A stretch of DNA of 64,000 bases from Deltaproteobacteria bacterium (GTDB lineage Bacteria; Desulfobacterota; Binatia; UBA9968). Positions 50,364-58,342 of the stretch are shown here, in pieces. The stretch covers positions 81,849 to 145,848 of the forward strand of contig VGTH01000008.1 of the NCBI GenBank assembly GCA_016874755.1, given 5' to 3'. Each line of letters begins with the position of its first letter. The first letter of the stretch is position 1. The notes below the pieces were generated by a model. It was not told the DNA's origin and ran no database searches. It saw only the letters and a program-made list of their open reading frames with translations. Position numbers and translations under genes: made by a program.

Positions 50364-50422
50364 GAATTATGAAAGCCGAAGGATGAATTTCGGACAGGGT
50401 CTGTTTTCCGCTTTCATAATTC
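50364..50422. repeat. Inverted repeat, GAATTATGAAAGC / GCTTTCATAATTC
   Basis: Perfect 13-bp arms at 50364-50376 and 50410-50422 flank a 33-base centre that includes GGATGAATTTCGG. It is 10 bases after the binding-protein stop and could terminate transcription or be a repeat of the text-like GGATGAATT type. Confidence 0.7.
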
Positions 50423-50427
50423 GTTTT

Positions 50428-50799
50428 CTATTTCGCGAAGAGCTTCTTGGTCCAGCCCGAATCTTCCAGCTTTTTGATCACGCTCTTATCGACCATCGTT
50501 TTGGCCTCGAACTTCGCCAAGTCCGGTTGGTCTTCGGCCATCATATTCGTCTGTCCTTCTAGCTGCGTGATCGAGACGTAGGGTGGGACATCGGTCTGAG
50601 TCGCTAAGGTGTTCCATGCTTCTTCGAGGTCGACGTCATTGGTGTTGCGGGTGTATTTGCTGACGATCTGTTTGGCGCCGCGTTTCTGAGTGAAAATAAA
50701 TCGAATCGATTCCAGCCAGGCCATGAAGTTGTGATCAAGCGAGCAAGCCCGGTCTTCGAGGTTGAAGCGCCGGCGCCTTACGGATAAGTTCGGCTTCAA
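50428..50799 (-). pseudogene. 3' fragment of an NMT1-type solute-binding protein
   Basis: On the minus strand the frame encodes FMAWLESIRFIFTQKRGAKQ, IVSKYTRNTNDVDLEEAW and, at the end, KSVIKKLEDSGWTKKLFAK, which is the C-terminal region of NMT1/SsuA-like proteins. The first 25 or so codons are unrelated and no signal peptide exists. This remnant occupies the 469-base gap between the binding-protein gene and the M24 gene; the upstream two-thirds of the parent gene is missing. Confidence 0.7.
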
Positions 50800-50822
50800 A
50801 TCTTCGCCCGAGGAGATCCGCG

Positions 50823-52070
50823 ATGGTCCAATACTCTCCCAAACTAACCTTCGGTCCCGAAAGCGCCGACTGGCAAGAGCGACTGAACACCGAGCGCATG
50901 CGCACGCAGCGCGTGGCGCGCGCGCAGGCGATCATGAAAAAACATGGCGTCGCCGCGCTGCTCGAAGCCAATCATCATAATATTCGCTATCTCACGGCGC
51001 TGCGCGGTTTTGTTTATCCGATGTGCCGCTACGTGTTGTTTTTCGCCGAGCACGATCCGGTGATGTACGAGCACAATGGCTACTATCATCAGATGCCGGA
51101 TCAGTGCCCATGGATCAAAGAGTGGCGGCCGGCGCACTCGTGGCTTTCCGGCGCGCCGGGGCCGGAAGCCTGCGCCGATGAGGCGAAAGCTTTTGCCGTC
51201 GAGATCAAAGCCGAGCTAGAAAAGCGCGGCTTGCTCGGGGAGAAATTGGCCTTGGGCAGTTTCGACGGCAACGCGCGCGAGGCGTTAATGAACGCCGGCG
51301 TCAAAAATATCGTCGACTCGCGCAACATCATGCTCGAAGCGCGCATGATCAAGAACCAAGACGAGATTGCTTGCCTGAAAACCTGCGCTGCCATGGTCGA
51401 TGGCGTTTGGTATCGCGTTTGGGAAAACCTGAAGCCGGGCATCCGCGACACGGACCTGATGCGCATCGCATCGGCAGCCGGCTTTGCAATGGGCTTGGAA
51501 GGGCCGGTGCCGGGCGGTTGGCGCACCGGACCGACGACGTTCGATCGCGGCCCGCATGCGACCGGCCGGGTGATTCAATTTGGCGACATGGTTTACGGCT
51601 CCTACTGCGGCGCGACCTACATGGGCTACGGCAGCTGCACCTATCGGACTTTCATCGTCGGCCGAAAACCGACGGCGAAGGAACAAGACTGGTACAAGCA
51701 GGTGCGCGAGCGCTTGGATCTCGTCATCTCCGAAATCAAGCCGGGCAAAACCACGGCGGATGCGGCCAAACATTTCCCGCCGGCGACCAAGTGGGGCTAC
51801 AAGAGCGAAGTCGAAATACTCGCCAGCGAAATTGGCCACGGCATCGGCCTCGGCACCAACACCGGCTACGATATTCCGATCATCAACCGTTTGTGGTCGT
51901 TCGACCATCCGCAAGTTTTCGAAGAAGGCATGACCCTCGCCGTCGAATCGCGCGAAGGCGAAACCCGCGTCGGCGGCGCGCGGCTGGAAAACATGTTGGT
52001 GGTGACCAAGAACGGCGCCGAGATTATGGATTACTTTCCGCGGGATGAGGTGCTAATGGCGCCGCGCTGA
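50823..52070 (+). CDS. M24 family (creatinase/aminopeptidase P-like) protein with altered metal site
   Basis: A 415-residue pita-bread-fold protein: N-terminal creatinase-type domain (HGVAALLEANHHNIRYLTAL), C-terminal domain with EIGHGIGLG (His339), AVES (Glu375) and RLENMLVV (Glu389). The first two metal ligands, normally Asp in V-D-x-G and S-D-x-T-R, are absent: GDMVYGSYCGA and GYGSCTYRTF put Ser260/Tyr261 and Cys272 there. So it may be a metal-free hydrolase such as creatinase or a non-classical member. Lies beside a solute-binding gene, so the substrate may be an imported compound. Confidence 0.8.
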   Translation: MVQYSPKLTFGPESADWQERLNTERMRTQRVARAQAIMKKHGVAALLEANHHNIRYLTALRGFVYPMCRYVLFFAEHDPVMYEHNGYYHQMPDQCPWIKEWRPAHSWLSGAPGPEACADEAKAFAVEIKAELEKRGLLGEKLALGSFDGNAREALMNAGVKNIVDSRNIMLEARMIKNQDEIACLKTCAAMVDGVWYRVWENLKPGIRDTDLMRIASAAGFAMGLEGPVPGGWRTGPTTFDRGPHATGRVIQFGDMVYGSYCGATYMGYGSCTYRTFIVGRKPTAKEQDWYKQVRERLDLVISEIKPGKTTADAAKHFPPATKWGYKSEVEILASEIGHGIGLGTNTGYDIPIINRLWSFDHPQVFEEGMTLAVESREGETRVGGARLENMLVVTKNGAEIMDYFPRDEVLMAPR

Positions 52071-52235
52071 GCGGGAAGTTTTCTCGAGGTCGCAAAGGCA
52101 AAATCGCGCTCTGAGTTGTCAGAGCCTTGGACTCTGTTTCGTTGTGTGCGCGGCAACATCGCCGATCGCTACACCGTGTGCGCGATCGCGCGTTGCAAGC
52201 GAACCGGATCCGTGGAAGATTAGCCGGGTCCCGAT
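52071..52235. other. Intergenic region downstream of the M24 gene
   Basis: About 165 bases without a gene. GTCGCAAAGGCAAAA near 52089 resembles the GCAAAGGCGCAAAGG repeat. Nothing else recognised. Confidence 0.35.
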
Positions 52236-52582
52236 ATGCCCGTCAAAATTCTCGACCATATCACGGTAGTCGAATGCGCAACGTTCGTCACTGGTCGGTA
52301 CGCGACCGCGCTGCTCGCCGATCTCGGCGCGCGGGTGATCAAGATCGAATCGCCGCCGGAGGGCGAAACCAATCCCGGTTTGATTTACTGCTCGATCTCC
52401 GCCTTTGGCCAGACCGGCCCCTACGCCAAAAAGCCGGGCTTCGATACGTTGGGGCAAGCGATGAGCGGCTTGTTGAGCTTGCTCAGCGATTCGAGCGATC
52501 CCAAGGTTATGGGCATGGCGCAGGTGTGTTTTTGGCAAGTCAGGCCATCACCGGTCATATGATTTTAGGGATTGTCGCAACA
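52236..52582 (+). pseudogene. CaiB/BaiF CoA-transferase remnant
   Basis: From ATG 52236: ILDHITVVECATFVTGRYAT and LLADLGARVIKIESPPEGE are the CoA-transferase start. The text then jumps in frame to NPGLIYCSISAFGQTGPYA and KPGFDTLGQAMSGLLSLL, so some 60 codons (including the N-R-x-K region) are deleted. Past GMAQV a frameshift leads to FLASQAITGHMILGIVATM before all homology ends. The last ATG of that stretch is the nominal start of the serine protease. Confidence 0.78.
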
Positions 52583-53968
52583 ATGAAGAGTTCGGTGACG
52601 AGCTTCCCCCTTTGGAAAAGGGGGATTGAGGGGAATTCGTCTTACGCGTCTCGAAGAAAATCCCCCCTTCCCCCCTTTTTCAAAGGGGGGTTAATTGGGA
52701 TTTTAAGCGCAACGCTCTTTAGTTTTCTGACCGCGCTGTTTTCTTCGATGGCGTTGGCCCAAGACAAACAAACCACCACGCCGGATATTTTTCGCCAGTT
52801 CTCCGAACATGTCGTCAAGATCGAAGTGGTCGAGACCGGCTCGGCGGCCAAGGCGACCATCGGCACCGGTTTCTACGCCGACGCTGCCGCGCGCATTGTC
52901 ACCAACTATCACGTGGTTTCAAAGCTGATCCATTCGCCGGAGCGCTACCGAATTGAGATTACCAACACCGGCGGGCAGACCAGTCAGGCGACCGTGCTGG
53001 GCGTCGACGTCGTCTACGATCTCGCGGTGCTGCACGCGCCGCGCGCGCACAAGGGGTTTTTGCAGTTGGCGCCGATTCAGATTCAACAGGGGACACGGCT
53101 CTATTCGCTGGGCCATCCGCGCGATCTCGGTTTGACGATTGTCGAAGGCACCTACAATGGTTTGCTGCAGCACACGCTCTATCCGAAAATTCTCTTTAGC
53201 GGTTCGATCAATCCCGGCATGAGCGGCGGTCCCACAGTGACGCAGGCGGGCTCGGTGGTCGGCATCAATGTCAGCACTCAGGGCGAACAGATCAGTTTCC
53301 TAGTGCCGGTGGAGCGGGCGATTGCGCTGTTGGAGCGCACGGCCAAAGTCGACAGCCGGACGGCAGCGAGCTTTCTGCCGGAGGTCGGCCGGCAGATCCA
53401 CGCTTATCAATCCTCCTACTTGGCAAAGACCTTCGTCGGAGCTATGCCAACGCTGGCGCTGGGTCCCTATGAGCTGCCGACCAAACCGGCGCCGTTTTTC
53501 CGCTGCTGGGCCGACGCGGTGCGGCGCAAGGATCTGCCCTATGCGGTGGTGAACCACGATTGTTCCACCGATGACTATATTTTCGTCTCGGCGGAGCAGT
53601 CCTCCGGCATCGTGCGCTTCAATCATCAACTGTTGTCGACCGGAGAGCTCAATCCCATGCGGTTTTTTTCACTGTACGGGGGGCAGCTTCAGGCCGGCAA
53701 AATCGGCATGATCGGCAACGAAGAAGAAGTCACTTCGTTTCGCTGTGAGACGCGCAATGTCGCTCTGAGCGGCGGTAAAGTGCGCAGTGCGCTGTGCGCG
53801 CGCCAGTACATCAAACTGCCGGGCTTGTTCGATGCCATGCTGCGGGTGGCGCCGGTGGGGTCGCGCAACGCCGGCTTGATTTCGACGTTGAGCCTGTCGG
53901 GCGTGAGCTACGATAACGTCGAAGCGCTGGCGCGGCGTTACCTGGAGGCGATCAAATGGCGCCGCTAG
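52583..53968 (+). CDS. Secreted trypsin-like (HtrA/S1C-like) serine protease
   Basis: A 461-residue protein. The catalytic triad is visible: His110 in IVTNYHVV, Asp146 in VVYDLAVL and Ser214 in NPGMSGGPTV. A signal-like stretch, IGILSATLFSFLTALFSSMA, ends at residue 57. The preceding 36 residues are coded by a repeat and a CoA-transferase remnant (KRGIEGN, SPLPPFFKGG), so the true start is unclear. The C-terminal 200 residues are beta-rich without a PDZ signature. It overlaps the FHA gene by 13 bases, so the two act together. Confidence 0.85.
   Translation: MKSSVTSFPLWKRGIEGNSSYASRRKSPLPPFFKGGLIGILSATLFSFLTALFSSMALAQDKQTTTPDIFRQFSEHVVKIEVVETGSAAKATIGTGFYADAAARIVTNYHVVSKLIHSPERYRIEITNTGGQTSQATVLGVDVVYDLAVLHAPRAHKGFLQLAPIQIQQGTRLYSLGHPRDLGLTIVEGTYNGLLQHTLYPKILFSGSINPGMSGGPTVTQAGSVVGINVSTQGEQISFLVPVERAIALLERTAKVDSRTAASFLPEVGRQIHAYQSSYLAKTFVGAMPTLALGPYELPTKPAPFFRCWADAVRRKDLPYAVVNHDCSTDDYIFVSAEQSSGIVRFNHQLLSTGELNPMRFFSLYGGQLQAGKIGMIGNEEEVTSFRCETRNVALSGGKVRSALCARQYIKLPGLFDAMLRVAPVGSRNAGLISTLSLSGVSYDNVEALARRYLEAIKWRR
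52604..52703. repeat. Inverted CCCCCTTT repeat covering the protease 5' end
   Basis: TTCCCCCTTTGGAAAAGGGG plus GATTGAGGGG, a short spacer, then AAAATCCCCCCTTCCCCCC plus TTTTTCAAAGGGGGGTTAATT form a double hairpin. It is a text-like dispersed repeat, in frame with the protease and coding SFPLWKRGIEGN and KSPLPPFFKGGLIG. Confidence 0.75.
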
Positions 53969-54933
53969 GATACATCGAAATCCTCGATCCCAAAGGCCGC
54001 GTCAGCGTGCGCCACCCGATCGATGCGTTTCCGGTGACCATCGGACGCGGCTACACCAATCAAATCATTCTCGACGATCCCTACGTTTGTCCGGAGCATG
54101 TGACGATCACGCAAAGTGAGATGGGTCGTCTGGTCGTCGACGATCTAGGCAGCGTCAACGGCTTGCGCACGGCGGACGATGGCAAAACGGTCAAAAATCT
54201 GCCGCTCCACTCCGGCGGCAAGTTTCGCATCGGCCACACCACCCTGCGTTACTGCACGGCGGTGACGCCGGTGGCGGCGACGCAGATCGATCGCATCGAT
54301 CTGTTTTCCCGGCTGGCTTCTCCGTATATCGCTCTGGCCGCTGGAGTGGTCGTGCTGCTGGCATTGGCGTTGGACTTCTTTCTCGCCAACATCGATCGCG
54401 TGACCGTGCTGCGCGTGATCACCGAGCCGTTGGTAGCGATATCGATGATGGCCGTGTGGGCCGGTATCTGGTCCTTCGTTAGCCGAATCGTTTTCGGCCG
54501 CCTCTATTATGCGCAGCATTTTCTGATCACCTGCGCCGCGATGCTGGTGTCGTTATTCTTTAACGAGAGCTCCGAATGGTTGGAGTTCTTAGTGCCCAAC
54601 AGCCACGCCGTTTGGGCGGCATCGGTATTTGGCTCGGCGGCGATCCTTGCCGTCAGTGTTTTCGCCCATCTGAGCTACGCCTCGGGGATGCGCTGGACCT
54701 CACGCCTTTACGCCGGGTTACTCGTCAGCATGGCGGTGATCGGCGTCAGCGCGATTACCGAGTATGCCAACCGCGAGAAGTTTAGCACCGTGATGGAATA
54801 CTCCGGGGTGGTCAAGCCGATGGACGCGCGCTTTCTGCCGGCGCGATCGCTGGACCAGTTCATGAGCCGCACGGCACCGTTGAAGAAGGAGCTCGACCAG
54901 CTGCTGCAAAAAGCCCAGACGACGCAGCGCTAG
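53956..54933 (+). CDS. FHA-domain membrane protein
   Basis: A 325-residue protein. Residues 10-95 are an FHA domain: FPVTIGRGYTNQIILDD (Gly-Arg binding loop), PEHVTITQSEMGRLVVDDLG and SVNGLR. Four or five transmembrane helices follow (about 115-250). FHA domains bind phosphothreonine, so this may sense a kinase signal at the membrane. It overlaps the serine protease gene by 13 bases, suggesting a paired envelope function. Confidence 0.85.
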   Translation: MAPLGYIEILDPKGRVSVRHPIDAFPVTIGRGYTNQIILDDPYVCPEHVTITQSEMGRLVVDDLGSVNGLRTADDGKTVKNLPLHSGGKFRIGHTTLRYCTAVTPVAATQIDRIDLFSRLASPYIALAAGVVVLLALALDFFLANIDRVTVLRVITEPLVAISMMAVWAGIWSFVSRIVFGRLYYAQHFLITCAAMLVSLFFNESSEWLEFLVPNSHAVWAASVFGSAAILAVSVFAHLSYASGMRWTSRLYAGLLVSMAVIGVSAITEYANREKFSTVMEYSGVVKPMDARFLPARSLDQFMSRTAPLKKELDQLLQKAQTTQR

Positions 54934-55072
54934 TCGGTATCCGCTGAAACCCCTCCAGCGAAGGCGTCAGAGTAACGCTTCCTTTGGTTTGACTTGGACG
55001 GGGGCTCTGGCTAGGTTGCGAGGTTATCGATCGTTCAAGGCTTCAAAGATTCATTAGTTCAAGGGGAACGCG

Positions 55073-56071
55073 ATGATTTTTGACGTTGAAATAAATTCCG
55101 CAGCCCATTATCCGGCTGAGCGAGTTCCCGGGTTGATCGAACTGGCCGAGCAAGTCGGCTTTGGCGCATTCTGGAAGGGTGAGTCGAATAGCACCGATCC
55201 GTTCGTCATGCTCTCAGCAGTGGCGAGCCGCACCAAACGGATCCAGCTCGGCACGGCGATCTATCATATCTACGGCCGCAGTCCGGTCACTCTGGGCATT
55301 CAATCGGCGACGCTGCAGGACCTATCGGGCGGGCGCTTGCTTTTGGGATTGGGTGTTGCCAACAAGGCGATCGCCGGCTGGCACGGCGGCGTGTTCGATC
55401 GCCCATTGAAACGCGCCCGCGAGTACATCGATGTCGTGCGCAAGGTTGCCGCCGGTGAGCGCACCGAGTATGAGGGCGAAATCTACAACACCGGCACGCG
55501 TTTTCAGCTCTCATGGAAGCCGAGTTATCCCAACGTGCCAGTCTATCTCGCCGGCCTCGGCCCGCAGATGACCAAACTAGTCGGCAAAATTTCCGACGGC
55601 ATCGTTATCAACATGGCGACGCCGGCGAAGGTAAAAGAAATTGTCGCGCGGGTGCACGAAGGGGCGCGCGAAGCCGGGCGCGACCCGAGCAAGATCGAAA
55701 TCGTCGCCAAGTCGCGCGTCTCGCTCAATGCCGACAAACAGAAGGCGCGCGAGAAGCTGCGCCAGGTGCTGACGTTTTACAACATCGCCGATCATTACAG
55801 CGACATGCTGCGCGGCATGGGCTTTGACAAAGAAGTGAGCGCGATCCATGAGGCGTTTCAAAAAGGCGGTTTCAAAGCTGCCATGGGCGCGTTGACCGAT
55901 GAGTATATGGATAAGCTGCCGGTGGTGCCGGCGAGCGACGTGCGTGAGATCAAAGAGCGCATGAAGGCCTTCGAAGAAGTCGGCGTGACGCGCATGGTGA
56001 TACCCTACGTGCCGGTCGTCGACCCGGTGGAGGATGCACGCCATTTCTTCGAAGCGTGGGGACGCGCGTAG
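55073..56071 (+). CDS. LLM-class F420/FMN-dependent oxidoreductase
   Basis: A 332-residue luciferase-like TIM-barrel enzyme: FGAFWKGESNSTDPFVMLSA near the N-terminus, RIQLGTAIYHIYGRSPVTLG, LQDLSGGRLLLGLGV and YLAGLGPQMTKLVGKISDGI. It reduces or oxidises a substrate with FMN or F420; the methylenetetrahydromethanopterin-reductase-like layout favours F420. AAGGGGAACGCG precedes the ATG. Substrate unknown. Confidence 0.9.
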   Translation: MIFDVEINSAAHYPAERVPGLIELAEQVGFGAFWKGESNSTDPFVMLSAVASRTKRIQLGTAIYHIYGRSPVTLGIQSATLQDLSGGRLLLGLGVANKAIAGWHGGVFDRPLKRAREYIDVVRKVAAGERTEYEGEIYNTGTRFQLSWKPSYPNVPVYLAGLGPQMTKLVGKISDGIVINMATPAKVKEIVARVHEGAREAGRDPSKIEIVAKSRVSLNADKQKAREKLRQVLTFYNIADHYSDMLRGMGFDKEVSAIHEAFQKGGFKAAMGALTDEYMDKLPVVPASDVREIKERMKAFEEVGVTRMVIPYVPVVDPVEDARHFFEAWGRA

Positions 56072-56078
56072 CAGAGCG

Positions 56079-56110
56079 GTTTCGAGTTCCGGGTTTAGGG
56101 TTTCGAGTCG
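56079..56110. repeat. GTTTCGAGTTCCGGGTTTAGG repeat
   Basis: TTTCGAGTTCCGGGTTTAGG then GTTTCGAGTCG, a text-like degenerate tandem of TTTCGAGT/GGGTTT units, lies just after the LLM gene. Confidence 0.5.
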
Positions 56111-56217
56111 ACTCGGAGATCGGTTGAAACGAATTCCAACGGCTAGACAACCGGCAGTAGCCAAAATGAAAGGGGCGCGGTGATCTGCACGCCTTTTTTT
56201 ATCGCGCTTGAACGGAA

Positions 56218-56805
56218 CTATTTTTTCTCTAGATGGAGCACGCCTCTTTGCGTGTCGATGTCCATGCGGAAGTTGGCGAGAAAGTCGAGTCCGAGCAGGC
56301 CGGCGATGCGGCTGTCGGTCTGAATGTCGTGAATGGCGGCGGTAAGGTTCTTAATTTCGATGCCGCCGACGGTAATCGAATCCAGGCTCACGAGCGGCGC
56401 TTGAATGGTGCCGTTGGCGGTTTGAAAGGGGGCGGGGCGCTGAGCGCGGCCGGCGTCGATGTTCAACTCTTTCGCCGTGGCGCTCGATATCATGGTGTAG
56501 CTGGCACCGGTATCGACCACCAGTTTGGTGGTCGTCTTGCGGTTTAACGTGGCGTCGACTACCACCACGGAGCCCTGCTTCTCAAAGGGAATCGAGGCTT
56601 TGGTTTTAGGTGGAGGCGGCGCAGGGGTTTTGTTTTCCGGAGCCTGATAGCGGTCGGTGCGCTGGCGAAATTTTTCCGGGATGTTGTGCTGGTTATCGGT
56701 GAAATGAACGTTGCCTTGATCGTCGACCCAGCGATAATACTCTGCCGCGCCGGCCAACGTTGGGCCGAAAAGGAGTAAGAGGAACAGCGGAAGCGCTAGG
56801 ATCAT
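56218..56805 (-). CDS. Retropepsin-like aspartic protease with DUF4124 domain
   Basis: A 195-residue secreted protein. Signal peptide ILALPLFLLLLFGPTLAGAA, then a DUF4124 segment (EYYRWVDDQGNVHFTDNQHN), a Pro/Lys-rich linker, and a retropepsin-like domain with VVDTGASYTMISSATAKEL (catalytic D-T-G) and a later IAGLLGLDFLANF. Single-domain proteases of this kind act as dimers in the periplasm. Convergent with the LLM gene. Confidence 0.88.
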   Translation of the reverse strand: MILALPLFLLLLFGPTLAGAAEYYRWVDDQGNVHFTDNQHNIPEKFRQRTDRYQAPENKTPAPPPPKTKASIPFEKQGSVVVVDATLNRKTTTKLVVDTGASYTMISSATAKELNIDAGRAQRPAPFQTANGTIQAPLVSLDSITVGGIEIKNLTAAIHDIQTDSRIAGLLGLDFLANFRMDIDTQRGVLHLEKK

Positions 56806-56930
56806 ACGAGCCTCCTATATCATATCGGCCACGGCTTCAGGAAGATTTAACGTTTCTTTCCGCGGCGCGCGCCGACCTGCAGTTTGACGATGCATTGGGA
56901 TGCACTGCGGGGGCTGCAAGGCAAATCCTC

Positions 56931-56958
56931 TTGACAATTTTCGGGTGAGGTCCATACT
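56931..56958 (+). promoter_or_regulatory. Promoter upstream of the small protein and rmuC
   Basis: TTGACA at 56931-56936, a 16-base spacer and CATACT at 56953-56958 form a plausible sigma70 promoter just before the gene at 56970. Confidence 0.6.
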
Positions 56959-56969
56959 TTGAGTTTGCT

Positions 56970-57173
56970 ATGGGCCAACTTGTTCAACTCGCGGAAAAAC
57001 ATCAAGCGCGCCGGCGCCGCTCCGAGAAGGAGCACTGCGTGCAGTTGCTCGAAGGCAGCCTAAAAAAAAGCATCGCCGACTATTTCTCCTCGCCGCGCGC
57101 TGAACGTTCGATGCGCGCGACGCAAATTCGCAAGCTCAGCGAAATACTCGAGTACGCCCTTAGAATCCTTTAG
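56970..57173 (+). CDS. Small conserved-looking protein of unknown function
   Basis: A 67-residue basic protein, MGQLVQLAEKHQARRRRSEK, with a helical C-terminus QIRKLSEILEYALRIL. No signal or membrane segment. It has its own promoter and lies 17 bases before rmuC, so it is probably co-expressed. Function unknown; a DNA or RNA contact is possible given its charge. Confidence 0.55.
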   Translation: MGQLVQLAEKHQARRRRSEKEHCVQLLEGSLKKSIADYFSSPRAERSMRATQIRKLSEILEYALRIL

Positions 57174-57190
57174 CGCCGTCAGGGTAAGGC

Positions 57191-58324
57191 GTGGACTTTC
57201 TCTATCCACTCTCGCTTATTCTGCTGTTTCTGCTCGGTCTGTTTTTGGCGGGCTGGTTCTTTTTTAGCCGCTGGCAGGAGACGTTGCGCAACCAGCCGGC
57301 GGACGCAGCGTTGCTATTGATGCAGCAACAAATCGAGCAGCTGCGCGGCCACGTGGGCCAGTCGTTGGCGGCCAACGCGCAGCTCCTGCAGCAGCAGCTC
57401 GGCCAATGGCTCGGCCAGGTGAACGAACGGCTGAGCGAGAATGCCGCGGCGCTCCATCACGCGCAGAGTAGTTTAGGCGAGCGCCTCGACAACGCCGCGC
57501 GCGTGGTCGGCAACGTGCAACGCAGCCTGGGCGGCCTGGAGGAGTCCAACCGCAAGATTTACGAAGTCGGCAAAGACATCGCGTCGCTGCAAGACATCCT
57601 GCGCGCGCCCAAGTTGCGCGGCGGCTTGGGTGAATATTTTTTGCAAGATCTGCTGGCGCAAACTCTGCCGTCCAAACATTTCGCATTGCAGCACGCGTTT
57701 AGCAGCGGCGAAAAAGTCGACGCCGTGATTCGCCTCGGACCGGCGCTAGTGCCAGTGGACGCGAAGTTTCCATTGGAAAACTTCAAACGAACGTTGGCGG
57801 CGGGCAGCGACACAGAGCAGGCCCAGGCCAAGCGGCAATTTAGCGCCGACGTGCGCAAGCATATCGACGTTATCGCGGCGAAATATATTTTGCCCGATGA
57901 AGGCACCTACGACTTTGCTCTGATGTATATTCCCGCGGAAAACGTTTACTACGAAACCATTATCAAGGATGACGCCAGCGGCGAGAAAAGTCTGAGCCAA
58001 TACGCCCTCAGCAAACGGGTGGTGCCGGTTTCGCCCAATAGCCTTTACGCCTATCTGCAAGCCATCGTTTTGGGGCTCAAAGGCCTGCGCATCGAAGAAC
58101 GCGCCGGTGAAATTCTCAACGGCTTGAGCCGGTTGCAAGGTGACTTTGCCCGGCTGCGCGAAGATTTTGCCATACTCGGCAAACATCTCGGTCATGCTCA
58201 GACGAGCTACCAGACGGCGGAGAAACGGCTCGACCGGTTTGGCCAGAAGTTGATGGTGGCGGACGCTGAGGAGGAAGATCTGGTTGAGCCGCGGCGGTTG
58301 GCGCGCGGCCTAAGCTCCAGCTAG
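57191..58324 (+). CDS. rmuC: RmuC-like DNA recombination protein
   Basis: A 377-residue protein starting at GTG 57191: one N-terminal membrane helix (LILLFLLGLFLAGWFFF), a long coiled coil (45-130) and the RmuC nuclease-like core, RGGLGEYFLQDLLAQTLPSK, VPVDAKFPLENFK, DFALMYIPAENVYYE and VVPVSPNSLYAYLQAI. RmuC limits inversion at short inverted repeats in E. coli, noteworthy here given the many repeats in this genome. Confidence 0.92.
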   Translation: MDFLYPLSLILLFLLGLFLAGWFFFSRWQETLRNQPADAALLLMQQQIEQLRGHVGQSLAANAQLLQQQLGQWLGQVNERLSENAAALHHAQSSLGERLDNAARVVGNVQRSLGGLEESNRKIYEVGKDIASLQDILRAPKLRGGLGEYFLQDLLAQTLPSKHFALQHAFSSGEKVDAVIRLGPALVPVDAKFPLENFKRTLAAGSDTEQAQAKRQFSADVRKHIDVIAAKYILPDEGTYDFALMYIPAENVYYETIIKDDASGEKSLSQYALSKRVVPVSPNSLYAYLQAIVLGLKGLRIEERAGEILNGLSRLQGDFARLREDFAILGKHLGHAQTSYQTAEKRLDRFGQKLMVADAEEEDLVEPRRLARGLSSS

Positions 58325-58342
58325 GACGCAGGATCGACGACC

